Source of the DNA: Myxococcales bacterium
Lineage (GTDB): Bacteria > Myxococcota_A > Polyangia > Haliangiales > Haliangiaceae
NCBI GenBank assembly: GCA_028287115.1
Contig: JAQBQF010000215.1
Coordinates: 1 to 58,682, forward strand
Direction of reading: 5' to 3'
DNA: 58,682 bases
Every line of letters starts with the position of its first letter. The stretch's first letter is position 1. Positions 33,654 through 42,227 of this stretch are shown here, one piece after another. Under the pieces are notes generated by a model that worked only from the letters and a program-made list of their open reading frames with translations, searched no databases and had not been told where the DNA came from. The position numbers and the translations under genes are program-made.

Positions 33654-34784
33654 TTACGCGGTATCGCGCAGAGCTTTGACGAGCGGCATGCGTAGCGCCG
33701 CCAGGGCCGACGGAAGCGCACCGGCGATCGGTACCAAGACCGACGTGATCAAACCGAACGCGATGCCTAGGCGCCCGATCTCGACGGGCTTGAGGAGCTG
33801 AGAATCGCCGGGCGTGAGCTGCACGCCGCCCCGGAACAGTAATGAACAGAGCACCACGGCCAACAGTCCTCCCGCGAGGCCGATGATCGCGGACTCGCTC
33901 AGCATCAGCCTCACGATCGTGCTCCGGTGGTAGCCGAGCACGCGCATCGTCGCGGTCTCGGTGCGTCGCTCGCGGATCGCGATCGCGGCGTTGTTCGCGA
34001 GCGTCAGTGCTGTCGTGAGGATGAGGAACAGGCCGAGGAACCCGAGCACGGCGGGCACCATGCCGGCGCGCTTTGCCCAGCCCGCGGCAACATCTGTCGC
34101 ACTGGCGGCTTGCACGGGTGTCGCGCTGTTCTCGGTTCGTTCATTGATCTCTCGCGCGACACGCTCGTAGTCGGCGGGCTTCGTGTACACGCGCAACTTG
34201 CAGGTGCTGGGATTCCCGGCGAACTCCTGGAGGTAATCGAAGTGCGTGGCGATCCGCTGGCCGATCAGCGCTCCATACGAAATCCCGACGACCTTGATCT
34301 TGAGCGGCCCGCGTGGCGTCGGAATCTCCGCGAGCGCGCCGACCTTGAGCCGCAGGTCATTCGCCGTCGCCTCCGTGACGATCGCGCCGATGCGCTCTTT
34401 CTTCCATGCCTCGATCACGTCCGGCTCGACCGGAAAGAAGTCCCGGCTCAGCTCGATGCCCGAGTCCTCTTCCCCGACGATCAGGTACGTCGCGCCGCTT
34501 TCGTGGCGCCCATTCAAGGACCGGTAGCGCTGCACGACCTTCACGCCGTCGATTCCCTCGAGCGTGGGATACATCGCCATCGGCAACTCGGCACCGATCA
34601 TCTTCGGGAAGATGAAGATCCGTGTGAGCTCGTTCTCCTCGGACGCGTGGACATAACTCACGAGATCGATCGTGACCGAGACGAACAACATCACGACCGA
34701 TGCGGTGATCGCGATGGTCATCGCGTTGAGCAAATGGCGCCATCTTCGATGCCGAAGACTCCAGAACAGGAGGCGCGCATGCAT
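33654..34784 (-). CDS. FtsX/MacB-type ABC permease A, 376 aa
   Basis: Inner-membrane permease with the MacB/FtsX layout: one N-terminal TM (about residues 20-40), a large ~200-residue periplasmic domain, then three TM helices near 245-270, 295-320 and 335-360. The end of the FtsX domain reads RERRTETATMRVLGYHRSTI followed by VRLMLSESAII. Its length equals that of permease B at 36278-37408. It likely pairs with permease B and the upstream ATPase to form a heteromeric exporter. Confidence 0.88.
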   Translation of the reverse strand: MHARLLFWSLRHRRWRHLLNAMTIAITASVVMLFVSVTIDLVSYVHASEENELTRIFIFPKMIGAELPMAMYPTLEGIDGVKVVQRYRSLNGRHESGATYLIVGEEDSGIELSRDFFPVEPDVIEAWKKERIGAIVTEATANDLRLKVGALAEIPTPRGPLKIKVVGISYGALIGQRIATHFDYLQEFAGNPSTCKLRVYTKPADYERVAREINERTENSATPVQAASATDVAAGWAKRAGMVPAVLGFLGLFLILTTALTLANNAAIAIRERRTETATMRVLGYHRSTIVRLMLSESAIIGLAGGLLAVVLCSLLFRGGVQLTPGDSQLLKPVEIGRLGIAFGLITSVLVPIAGALPSALAALRMPLVKALRDTA

Positions 34785-34872
34785 CGAGTGAACTCTAGGG
34801 CCAGCGGCGCGACGTAGTCAACGAAGCCCGGTGCGCATCAAGCAAACGCCGTCGCCGACGGCTTCCAGTTCT

Positions 34873-34902
34873 TTGCAATGGGACGATCGATGCTCCTATA
34901 GT
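34873..34902 (+). promoter_or_regulatory. Candidate promoter overlapping the TolC gene start
   Basis: TTGCAA (34873-34878), an 18-bp spacer, then TATAGT (34897-34902). Transcription would start near the second in-frame GTG (34910), implying a leaderless mRNA beginning there rather than at the GTG at 34901. Confidence 0.4.
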
Positions 34903-36304
34903 GGTCGTCGTGAAATTCGCTCGGGTCGCCGTAGGCGCTGCCTACTTCGCGTTGCTCGCGGCGAGCGCCTGCGCAGCGATCCCGAGTTACACGTCGAGAC
35001 AAACGGCAGCGGACCCGTTCGCGTTGTTCTCGCAGCCGGCTGCGCGCGGAACAGAGGACACAGCCCAGCCGGAGAAGATGACGCTCGCCAGAGCGTTCCA
35101 GCTCGCGTTCGAAAGGAACGAGCGAGTCTCGATCGTGCAACTGGGGGTCAGGGACGCGGCGATTCGCTCGAAAGATCGATGGACCGAGGTCGAGCCAACA
35201 CTCAACCTGATCGCCGGCGGCATCCTGCAGCGCGAGCGACTGGCCGGTAGCGTCGTCCTCACGCCTGCCGAGCAGGTGACCGCTGGCGCGACACTGGTAC
35301 AGCCGCTGTATCGTCGAGATCTGTCCGCTTCGCGCGCGGCCGGAGAGAGCAAGTACGAGAGCGCGAATGCGTCGCTCAAGCGCCAGCGCGAGCAACTCGC
35401 TCGCGACGTCGCCGAGGTGTTCATCGACGTCCTGAGAACCCGCAAGTTGCTGGACGTCGCCCGTGCCGCCGTCGGTCGCGCCAATACCCAGCACGACTTT
35501 GCGGCCGGTCGGGTGAAGGCGGGCAACGCGTTGCGTACGGCCGAGCTCCTCGCATTGGTTGACTTGAGGCGCACGGAGCGCCAGGCGGTCAGCGCGCAGC
35601 GGGAGGCTAGCTCTGCGGACATCGCGTTCCGCAGGCTCGTCGGTCGTGCGCCGCCATCCGAGCTCGAGCTGCCGCCGACGCCTTCGTTGCCCGATCCGAA
35701 ACAGTCGCTGGAGATGGCGAAGCGACGGATGGATCTCATCGCCCTTCAGCTCGACGTACGCGGAGCGCAGTCGGAGGAGGCAGCCGCCAAGGAGCGTCGA
35801 TGGTGGCCTCAACTCGATCTCGACGCGAGCGTGCTCTATGGACACCCGGCGCTGTTGAACAGGAGCGTCAACTGGAGCGTCGCCGGCGTGCTGACCATTC
35901 CGCTGTTCCAAGCCGGTCACGAGATCACCGATATCGCGCTACGCGGAAACGACACGCACATCGCGACGCTCGAACTGCAAGAGCAGATCAAGATCGTCAT
36001 CGAAGAGGTCGAGCTCGCGGCGCTGCAGGTGTCGAGTGCGGGAGAGGCTGCGGCCCTTGCGGAGAAAGAGGTCGACGCCGCACGCGAGCACTACCAGTTG
36101 GTGGATAAGCAGGTTCGCCTCGGAGCGATCACGTTTCTCGAAGTCACCAATGCCGAAGCGGTCCTCGCCGAAGCCGAGAACGCGTTGGAGGTGGCAAAGA
36201 TGGACCGAGTGCGCGCGATCTACGATTACCTGTTCGCGATCGGAGCGATCGATCTCGAGAATCCGAGCTCGGGCTCTTCAGCGCAGCGCCCGAAGGATAT
36301 CTAG
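34901..36304 (+). CDS. TolC-family outer-membrane efflux protein, 467 aa
   Basis: Outer-membrane channel of the OEP family. The signal/lipobox-like region ends SACAA (Cys24), so it may be lipidated like other OEP lipoproteins. Two OEP repeats cover residues ~60-260 and 265-455, with long coiled-coil helices (EEVELAALQVSSAGEAAALA, DKQVRLGAITFLEVTNAEAV). The longest form starts at GTG 34901; GTG 34910 is as likely, given the promoter-like TATAGT overlapping 34901. It overlaps permease B tail to tail by 27 nt. It is presumably the exit duct for the ABC exporter. Confidence 0.9.
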   Translation: MVVVKFARVAVGAAYFALLAASACAAIPSYTSRQTAADPFALFSQPAARGTEDTAQPEKMTLARAFQLAFERNERVSIVQLGVRDAAIRSKDRWTEVEPTLNLIAGGILQRERLAGSVVLTPAEQVTAGATLVQPLYRRDLSASRAAGESKYESANASLKRQREQLARDVAEVFIDVLRTRKLLDVARAAVGRANTQHDFAAGRVKAGNALRTAELLALVDLRRTERQAVSAQREASSADIAFRRLVGRAPPSELELPPTPSLPDPKQSLEMAKRRMDLIALQLDVRGAQSEEAAAKERRWWPQLDLDASVLYGHPALLNRSVNWSVAGVLTIPLFQAGHEITDIALRGNDTHIATLELQEQIKIVIEEVELAALQVSSAGEAAALAEKEVDAAREHYQLVDKQVRLGAITFLEVTNAEAVLAEAENALEVAKMDRVRAIYDYLFAIGAIDLENPSSGSSAQRPKDI

Positions 36305-37408
36305 GCGGCGCACTTGGATCGACGGGATGATCCCGCCGATCACACCGACGACGATTCCGAGCCCGAGGCCCACCATCAGTGCGGGGATCGACGACGTCAT
36401 GGTCACGGGCACACCGAGCTTGATGGCGCCGATCTGGCTGGCGATCAGCCCGCCCACCAGGACACCGAGGAGCGCGCCCGTGGTTGCGAGCAACGTGCTC
36501 TCGATGAGGACGATCCTTCCGAGAGCGCGCCTGCGGATGCCGATCGCGGCCATCGCCGCGAACTCCGGCATCCTCATCAGGACCGCTGCGTTCATCGTGG
36601 TCGCGATCGCGAAGGTCGCAACTACCGAGAGGAGCACCAGGAGGACGAGCACGGTCCGAGCGATGGTGCTGAGGCCCGCGCGGTCTGCTCTGAACGCAGC
36701 GACCGTGGAGGCCTGCGCATCGAGCTCCTTGCTGGTGTTGATCTTGTCGACGATCTCCGGAACGTGCGCGACGTTATCGGCGACGAGGGTCACCGAGCTC
36801 GAGGCCTTCGTATTCAAGTGGAGCTCGAGCGCAGCTCGCTCGGTCCAAACCTCGTCTTCGAAGGGACCGCCATCGGTTGCGAACACGCCCGTGACACGGC
36901 CCTGTCCTCCGGGCAGATGGATGTCGTAACCGATCTTGATGTGCGGGTATTTCTCGGGCACCCGTCTTCCGATGATGACCTGGAGACTTCCAGGCTCCGG
37001 TGCCGAGCCCTGCAATAAGGTCGCGTGGTGGACGTTCAATGAATGGTCATCGATGCCACGGATCACGCACGGCTCGTCGTAGTGACTCGAGCCGGCTGCA
37101 CCCAGGAACACGCGCGACACGAGCTCGCGAACCGCGGCCGGGCTGTTGTCGAGCTTTTTGATCCCGTCCAGGAGGGCGACCTTTCGCGCGGTCTCTAGCG
37201 GGACTTTGCTCTCCGGCTCCGACGAGGCCCCTTTGGAGACCACGATGATGTTCTCGGGGGGAGCCGTGACGAGGAGCCCCCTGAAGCTGAGGTAATAGGA
37301 GAGCCCGAGAGAACCGCCGCCCACGAACAAAGCGATCGAGAGCATCGTGATTGCGTTGGCCTTGATCCGCGCCAGCAGGCTTCTGTACGCGTAAAAGAAG
37401 AACAGCAC
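36278..37408 (-). CDS. FtsX/MacB-type ABC permease B, 376 aa
   Basis: Permease with an N-terminal TM (residues ~15-40), a periplasmic domain and a three-helix C-terminal FtsX block (RMPEFAAMAAIGIRRRALGR, then IVLIESTLLATTGALLGVLV and MVGLGLGIVVGVIGGIIPSI). It ends SIQVRRLDILRALR, the usual FtsX end. A TTG at 37444 abuts the adaptor stop, but the GTG at 37408 gives the more typical N-terminus (LFFFYAYRSLL) and the same length as permease A, so it is preferred. It is downstream of the adaptor on the same strand. Confidence 0.87.
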   Translation of the reverse strand: MLFFFYAYRSLLARIKANAITMLSIALFVGGGSLGLSYYLSFRGLLVTAPPENIIVVSKGASSEPESKVPLETARKVALLDGIKKLDNSPAAVRELVSRVFLGAAGSSHYDEPCVIRGIDDHSLNVHHATLLQGSAPEPGSLQVIIGRRVPEKYPHIKIGYDIHLPGGQGRVTGVFATDGGPFEDEVWTERAALELHLNTKASSSVTLVADNVAHVPEIVDKINTSKELDAQASTVAAFRADRAGLSTIARTVLVLLVLLSVVATFAIATTMNAAVLMRMPEFAAMAAIGIRRRALGRIVLIESTLLATTGALLGVLVGGLIASQIGAIKLGVPVTMTSSIPALMVGLGLGIVVGVIGGIIPSIQVRRLDILRALR

Positions 37409-37444
37409 GCCGGCACGGTAGGCCCCACCACCCAAACCTGTCAA

Positions 37445-38974
37445 TCACGGGCGGTGCGCGGCGTCGGCGGAATTCTTCGTCGTATCGAAGCTCACTTCGA
37501 CGGCCATTCCAGGCCGAAGGACAACGCCCTTCGGGTCTTTCGAGTCCACAGCCTTCGCGTCCTTCGCGTCCTTCGCGTCCTTCGCGTCCTTCGCGTCCTT
37601 CGCGTCCTTCGCGTCCTTCGCGTCCTTCGCGTCCTTCGCGTCCTTCGCGTCCTTCGCGTCCTTCGCAGCCTTTGTCGCCTTCATGGCCTTTGGTGCCTTC
37701 GCGTCTTTCGTTGCCTTCGGATTCTTCGTCGCGTCCGCATTCTTCGTCGCGTCCGCATTCTTCATCGCGTCCGCATTCTTCGTCGCGTCCGCATTCTTCG
37801 TCGCGTCCGCATCCTTCGTCGCGTCGGCGTCCTTCGGGCTGCTTGGCGGATCTTGGAGAATATCTACCTTGACCTGCACGGTGCCTCGCGCGCGGTCTGC
37901 CTGCGCTGCGATCTCGCGGACGATTCCGCGGTAGTGACGTCCGCGCTGCGCCTCCGTGATGACCTCGGCCTCTTGGTCGAGATACACATTCTTCAGCTCA
38001 CTCTCGGAGACGTCGACCTCTGCGATCAGTGCGGACAGGTCGGCGATCCGGAGGATCCCTGCCGCCTGATTTGGACCCACCGTGAGTGATTCGCCCGGCC
38101 GAGCTAGCAGCTCGAGAACCGTGCCGTTGATCGGAGACCGAATGCGCATCTCCTCCAGCCGCTGCTCGACGACTCGCATCTCCGCGCGTGCGATCTCCAC
38201 CTGTCCGACGGCTCTCTCGAGATCTGCGGGAGTCGCCGCCTGTGCCTTGACGAGCATCAGCGTGCGCTGATGCGATCGTTGCGCGTCCCGAAGTCGCGCG
38301 CCCGCGAGGACTTCCTCCGCGCGAAGCTGCCCGTCGGCGAGCACGGCCAAGATCTGGCCTTTCTCGATCATGTCGCCGTTGTCGACCCGAACTTCCGCCA
38401 GTCGACCGCTCGCGGTGGCGCTGAGCACGATCGGCGCCTTCGCGGCCACGTACCCGGAGGCCAACAACGAACGTCCCGTGTGCGTCGTCGGTTCGACCTT
38501 CTTGGTGACGTCTGCCGGCTCCGCGCGCGGCGTGGCTGTGGTCAGCCTGCGCACCGTCGTGTAGTGGTAATAGCCGCCGCCGACCACGAACAGCACGAGC
38601 AGGATCCACGGCAGCTTCGATGACCGCGTCGTCGTCGTCGCGGTCTTCACCTGACCTTTTTCCAGACGGAGGCTCGCGAGACTCGCAAGTCGGTGCTGGA
38701 CGGCCGCATCGTTGGGAGGCGCGGCTGGACGCGCGGCGGGCAACGCGGTCCTCGGCGCAAACGGACGACTGTTTGCTAGCACCGCGGCCGCATCAGGAGG
38801 CGTGTGCTCCTCATCGACCTCCGGCCCAGGGTCCGCGATGGTAGCGACGCGATCGGCTGCTCGAACGCGCCTTGCGGGAGGCGCGACACGGTCGTCTGCT
38901 TCCGCGACGAGAACATCATCGTCCGGCATGACGCCAAACGTGATGGCTGTGTTCTCGTCTTCCCGGTCTTCCAA
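37445..38974 (-). CDS. HlyD/MacA-type membrane fusion protein with long Lys/Asp/Ala repeat insert, 509 aa
   Basis: Periplasmic adaptor of the ABC exporter. An unusually long acidic, Pro/Ala-rich cytoplasmic N-terminus precedes a TM helix at about 122-138. Lipoyl halves lie at about 175-215 and 280-310 (SPINGTVLELLARPGE) around an alpha-hairpin (220-275), with the beta-barrel from about 315. The barrel is interrupted between VQVKVDILQDPP and VVLRPGMAVEVSF by ~100 residues of tandem repeats: six ADATKN-like units (about 382-418) and twelve KDA units (438-473). The first start is TTG 38974; ATG 38929 is an alternative with neither RBS strong. Upstream (38975-39249) I see no gene. Confidence 0.85.
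   Translation of the reverse strand: MEDREDENTAITFGVMPDDDVLVAEADDRVAPPARRVRAADRVATIADPGPEVDEEHTPPDAAAVLANSRPFAPRTALPAARPAAPPNDAAVQHRLASLASLRLEKGQVKTATTTTRSSKLPWILLVLFVVGGGYYHYTTVRRLTTATPRAEPADVTKKVEPTTHTGRSLLASGYVAAKAPIVLSATASGRLAEVRVDNGDMIEKGQILAVLADGQLRAEEVLAGARLRDAQRSHQRTLMLVKAQAATPADLERAVGQVEIARAEMRVVEQRLEEMRIRSPINGTVLELLARPGESLTVGPNQAAGILRIADLSALIAEVDVSESELKNVYLDQEAEVITEAQRGRHYRGIVREIAAQADRARGTVQVKVDILQDPPSSPKDADATKDADATKNADATKNADAMKNADATKNADATKNPKATKDAKAPKAMKATKAAKDAKDAKDAKDAKDAKDAKDAKDAKDAKDAKDAKDAKAVDSKDPKGVVLRPGMAVEVSFDTTKNSADAAHRP
37553..37660. repeat. 12 perfect tandem copies of a 9-bp unit (VNTR-like)
   Basis: CTTCGCGTC repeated 12 times without interruption, encoding (KDA)12 on the minus strand, followed by a variant CTTCGCAGC. 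Because the unit is a multiple of three, slippage changes protein length without a frameshift. Confidence 0.95.
37721..37828. repeat. Six tandem copies of an 18-bp unit
   Basis: ATTCTTCGTCGCGTCCGC and close variants repeat six times, encoding ADATKN-like hexapeptides. The third unit has one substitution (CATCGC) and the sixth three (ATCC and CGGC). The array lies beside the 9-bp array within the same insert of the adaptor gene. Confidence 0.92.
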
Positions 38975-39249
38975 GTTGGGCCCTTCGAGGGAAGGAGCTC
39001 CATTCTATGCCCCGTCACCGACGGGGGCAATAGTCCCCAGCTCGCAAGCTCGACCGAGTCCACATCGAAACACAGCTACACGCGACGATCGCGGCGCACG
39101 CGAACGGCGGCCAGAAGATCGTGCGGTGACTCCGCGACGTGTTCGACGCGGCCGACCGGACCGATCTCACAACCAACGAAAATGCCGGCTGCCAACACTC
39201 TCGAAGAAGCGCATTTCACGGTACATCCGGAGCCGTGCTGGGAAGACCG

Positions 39250-42213
39250 ATGCGTTCCACGTTCGTCGTAGCTTGTGTTCTCGGATTTGTGGGATGTAGC
39301 CATCCGCCAAATCCCGGGCCCACACTCACCATTAACCCCGGCTCCGCGGGCAGCCTCACGATCAGCGGCCCGACGGACTTCTCGGCGGTGCTCACGGATA
39401 GCACCGCGGACGTGACGTGGACCGTGACAGGCGGCGGTTCGCTCTCGAACACGACCGGCCTCCACGCGGTCTACTCGCCACCGCTCGGCACGGCGACCGC
39501 GACGTTGACCGCATCGACCGCCGACGGCCTCACCGCGACCGTCCAGATCTCGTCGAAGCCGACGACGCTGACCAGCAAGACAATTCCAGGGCTCGCGGCG
39601 CCGGTCACCGTGCAGTACGACGCCGAGGACATCCCGCACATCAAGTGCCAGACGAAGATCGATTGCCTCGCGGTGCAGGGTTACATCCAGGCGCACGATC
39701 GACTGTTCCCGATGGACTTCCTGCGCCACGTCGCGCGCGGCAAGTTGGCCGAGATGATCGGGATCGACGGCCTCAGCCAGGACGTCCAGCTCCGCACGTT
39801 GTTCACCACGCGCGCCGGTCATCGTCTCGAAGACGACCTGGTCGCCGCGATGGACGCGCAAACGGCAGCCTTGGTGACCGCGTTTGCCGGCGGCATCAAC
39901 GCCTATCTCGTCGAGCTGCGGTCGAATCCTTCGGCCATGCCCGGCGAGTATGCGCAGCTGCCGTTCCCGACCGCGCCCGCGGACATCGCGAGCTGGACGC
40001 CGCAAGACACGCTCGCGCTCGCGCGTCTCCAACAGTTCCAGCTCTCCGAAACGATCGAGGAGGAATCCGCGTTCGGAACGTTCGCGGGTGCCTACGGTCC
40101 GGGCGCTCCGCTACAGGACCTCGGCAAGCTCGTCGCATGGATCCGTGCCGCCGCCCCACCGACCGAGCAAGCCCACACGCTGTCGCCGACGGCCGCGCCA
40201 TTCGCCGCCGCGCCACGTGCGTCGCTCGTGCCGAGCGATCTCGCGCCATGGCAGGGTGCGCTCGCCGAAACATCGTCGAGCTTCGAAGCGCTGCGCGCGC
40301 GGCTTCGCCCGATCGGCGCGACGGTCGGCTCGAACAACTGGGTGATCTCCGCGGCGAAGTCGGCGACGCACGTGGCGATGGTCGCGAACGATCCACATCT
40401 CGGGTTGCAGTACCCGCCTCTGTTTCACCTCTCCGTGATGACGTCGGCGTTGGCGTCGGACAATCTCGATCTCGCAGGCGGTGCGTTTCCGGGGATTCCG
40501 GGCGCGCTCGTCGGCCGTGGCGCGCACGTCGGTTGGGGTGTGACGGTCGTCGGCTACGACGTGACCGATCTGTACCTCGAGCAGTTTCTGCCGCAGAACA
40601 ACTGTCCGACGGCCGCGCCGTGCGTGCTGTTCAAGGGTGCACCCACCGGGACGATTCCCGTGCCGCAGACCTATCGCGTGCGTACGGCGACGGGCTTGAT
40701 CGACGCCGCGACATTGGGCCCGAATGCACCACCGCCGTTCGTGCTGATCGTGCCGCAGCACGGTCCGGTCATCCGTGCGCCAGATGCCGGCGGCATCGCG
40801 GTGACTGCGCGCTGGGTCGGTCAAGAAGGCAACACGCAAGACGTCAAGGCGATCTTGGGGCTCAACACCGCGACCGATGTCGACGCGGCCATGCTCGCAC
40901 TCAAGGACTTCTCGACGGGCGCGCAGAACTGGGTGCTCGCCGACGATCAGGGTCACATCGCCTACGATCCGCACGCGCTCGTGCCGGTCCGGACGTTCTC
41001 CGGTTCCCCCTCGTTCCGCCCGCCGTGGTTCCCGCTGCCGGGCGATGGCTCGGCGGAGTGGGGCGATGGCGTTTCGAACTGCGCGTCGGCAACCGCGACG
41101 CCGGTGCCGGCAACCTGCTGGATCGCCGACAGCGCCTTGCCGCAAGGCAAGGATCCGGCGAAGGGTTACTACTTCACGGCGAACGCGGATCCGACGTTTC
41201 CCTCGGTGTCGGACGACAACAGCCCGCTCGCGCATCCTCCGTATCTCAGCTTCAACTGGGATGATTCGACGGGGTTTCGCGCGACGCGGATCCAGCAGCG
41301 AATCGAGCAGGCGATCGCCGCGAACGGATCGGTCTCGCTCGACGACATGGAATCGATCCAGAGCGATCACGTCTCGCGTCCGGGCATGATCTTCACGAGC
41401 TATGTCGCGCAGCTGCCGGCGTCCGGGACCGATCCCGCTGGGCTGACGGCGGGCAAGCAAGCGTTCGCGGACTGGGCGGCGGCCGGCTGGGACTGTCCGT
41501 CGGGCCTCACCGGCTCCGATCCCGTCGCGAGCCCGGCCGACACGACGGCCGCGGTGGTCACGAATTCATCGGGATGCTTCCTGTTCCACGCGTTCCTACG
41601 CAAGTTGTTCACGAACGTGTTCACCGATGACCTCGCCGTGATCGGTCAGGGTGTGAACCAACTGCAGGCGATGAAGGCGATGATCTACATGCTCGGCCTG
41701 CCCGCGAACGATCCAGGCGCGAAGTTCTGCAACGACGTCAACGCGCGCGGCCAGACCATCGCGACACGCAGCTGCGCCGCGCAGGTTGCCAGAGCACTCG
41801 CGAGCGCATACGACGATCTGAAATCGCAAATCGACGCAGATCCCAAGAACTGGGTCTGGGGCCGCGTCCACACGATCCAGCCGGTCAGCCTGCTCGCGTT
41901 CGTGACGAATCACTATTCGCCCGGTCCGTACGCGCGGCCCGGTGGCGCATTCACGGTCGACGTCGGAACGCCTTCGACCTCGGCCGCGGGCCTCTTGTTC
42001 CCCTACAGCTCGGGCGGCAACGTGCGGCACATCTCGCTGATGGATCCCGCGAAGCCGGTCGTGAAGATGCAGCTGCCCGGCCCGGAGCGCGATGTGCCGG
42101 CGGAATTCATGGGCCCCGACCTCCTCGGTCAGTGGGTCAAGAACGTCTATTTCGACTTCGCGTTCGGCAATCAGATCGACGCGGTCACCGTTTCTACGCA
42201 GACCTTCAACTGA
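39250..42213 (+). CDS. Penicillin-acylase-family (Ntn hydrolase) lipoprotein, 987 aa
   Basis: Lipoprotein signal MRSTFVVACVLGFVGCSHPP (lipobox FVGC). A bacterial Ig-like beta domain covers ~25-105, followed by a large penicillin-amidase fold. The alpha chain runs to Gly360 and the autocatalytic nucleophile is Ser361 in TVGSNNWVISAAKS, the canonical cleavage and catalytic site. It then has WVLADDQGHIAY and other beta-chain motifs. The enzyme cleaves amide-linked acyl groups; the substrate (acyl-homoserine lactone, N-acyl amino acid or other) cannot be read. GGGAAG lies before ATG 39250. It is the first gene of a three-gene operon (14-nt gap to the next). Confidence 0.92.
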   Translation: MRSTFVVACVLGFVGCSHPPNPGPTLTINPGSAGSLTISGPTDFSAVLTDSTADVTWTVTGGGSLSNTTGLHAVYSPPLGTATATLTASTADGLTATVQISSKPTTLTSKTIPGLAAPVTVQYDAEDIPHIKCQTKIDCLAVQGYIQAHDRLFPMDFLRHVARGKLAEMIGIDGLSQDVQLRTLFTTRAGHRLEDDLVAAMDAQTAALVTAFAGGINAYLVELRSNPSAMPGEYAQLPFPTAPADIASWTPQDTLALARLQQFQLSETIEEESAFGTFAGAYGPGAPLQDLGKLVAWIRAAAPPTEQAHTLSPTAAPFAAAPRASLVPSDLAPWQGALAETSSSFEALRARLRPIGATVGSNNWVISAAKSATHVAMVANDPHLGLQYPPLFHLSVMTSALASDNLDLAGGAFPGIPGALVGRGAHVGWGVTVVGYDVTDLYLEQFLPQNNCPTAAPCVLFKGAPTGTIPVPQTYRVRTATGLIDAATLGPNAPPPFVLIVPQHGPVIRAPDAGGIAVTARWVGQEGNTQDVKAILGLNTATDVDAAMLALKDFSTGAQNWVLADDQGHIAYDPHALVPVRTFSGSPSFRPPWFPLPGDGSAEWGDGVSNCASATATPVPATCWIADSALPQGKDPAKGYYFTANADPTFPSVSDDNSPLAHPPYLSFNWDDSTGFRATRIQQRIEQAIAANGSVSLDDMESIQSDHVSRPGMIFTSYVAQLPASGTDPAGLTAGKQAFADWAAAGWDCPSGLTGSDPVASPADTTAAVVTNSSGCFLFHAFLRKLFTNVFTDDLAVIGQGVNQLQAMKAMIYMLGLPANDPGAKFCNDVNARGQTIATRSCAAQVARALASAYDDLKSQIDADPKNWVWGRVHTIQPVSLLAFVTNHYSPGPYARPGGAFTVDVGTPSTSAAGLLFPYSSGGNVRHISLMDPAKPVVKMQLPGPERDVPAEFMGPDLLGQWVKNVYFDFAFGNQIDAVTVSTQTFN

Positions 42214-42227
42214 TCGTGGAGAGAATC

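Noticed and set aside
37553..37828. Tandem repeats as a CRISPR array
   Set aside because: Units of 9 and 18 bp are contiguous with no spacers and lie in frame inside a gene.
39250..42213. Calling the acylase a quorum-quenching enzyme
   Set aside because: The family cleaves many amides; the pocket residues cannot be read without a structural comparison, so it is left as a possibility only.
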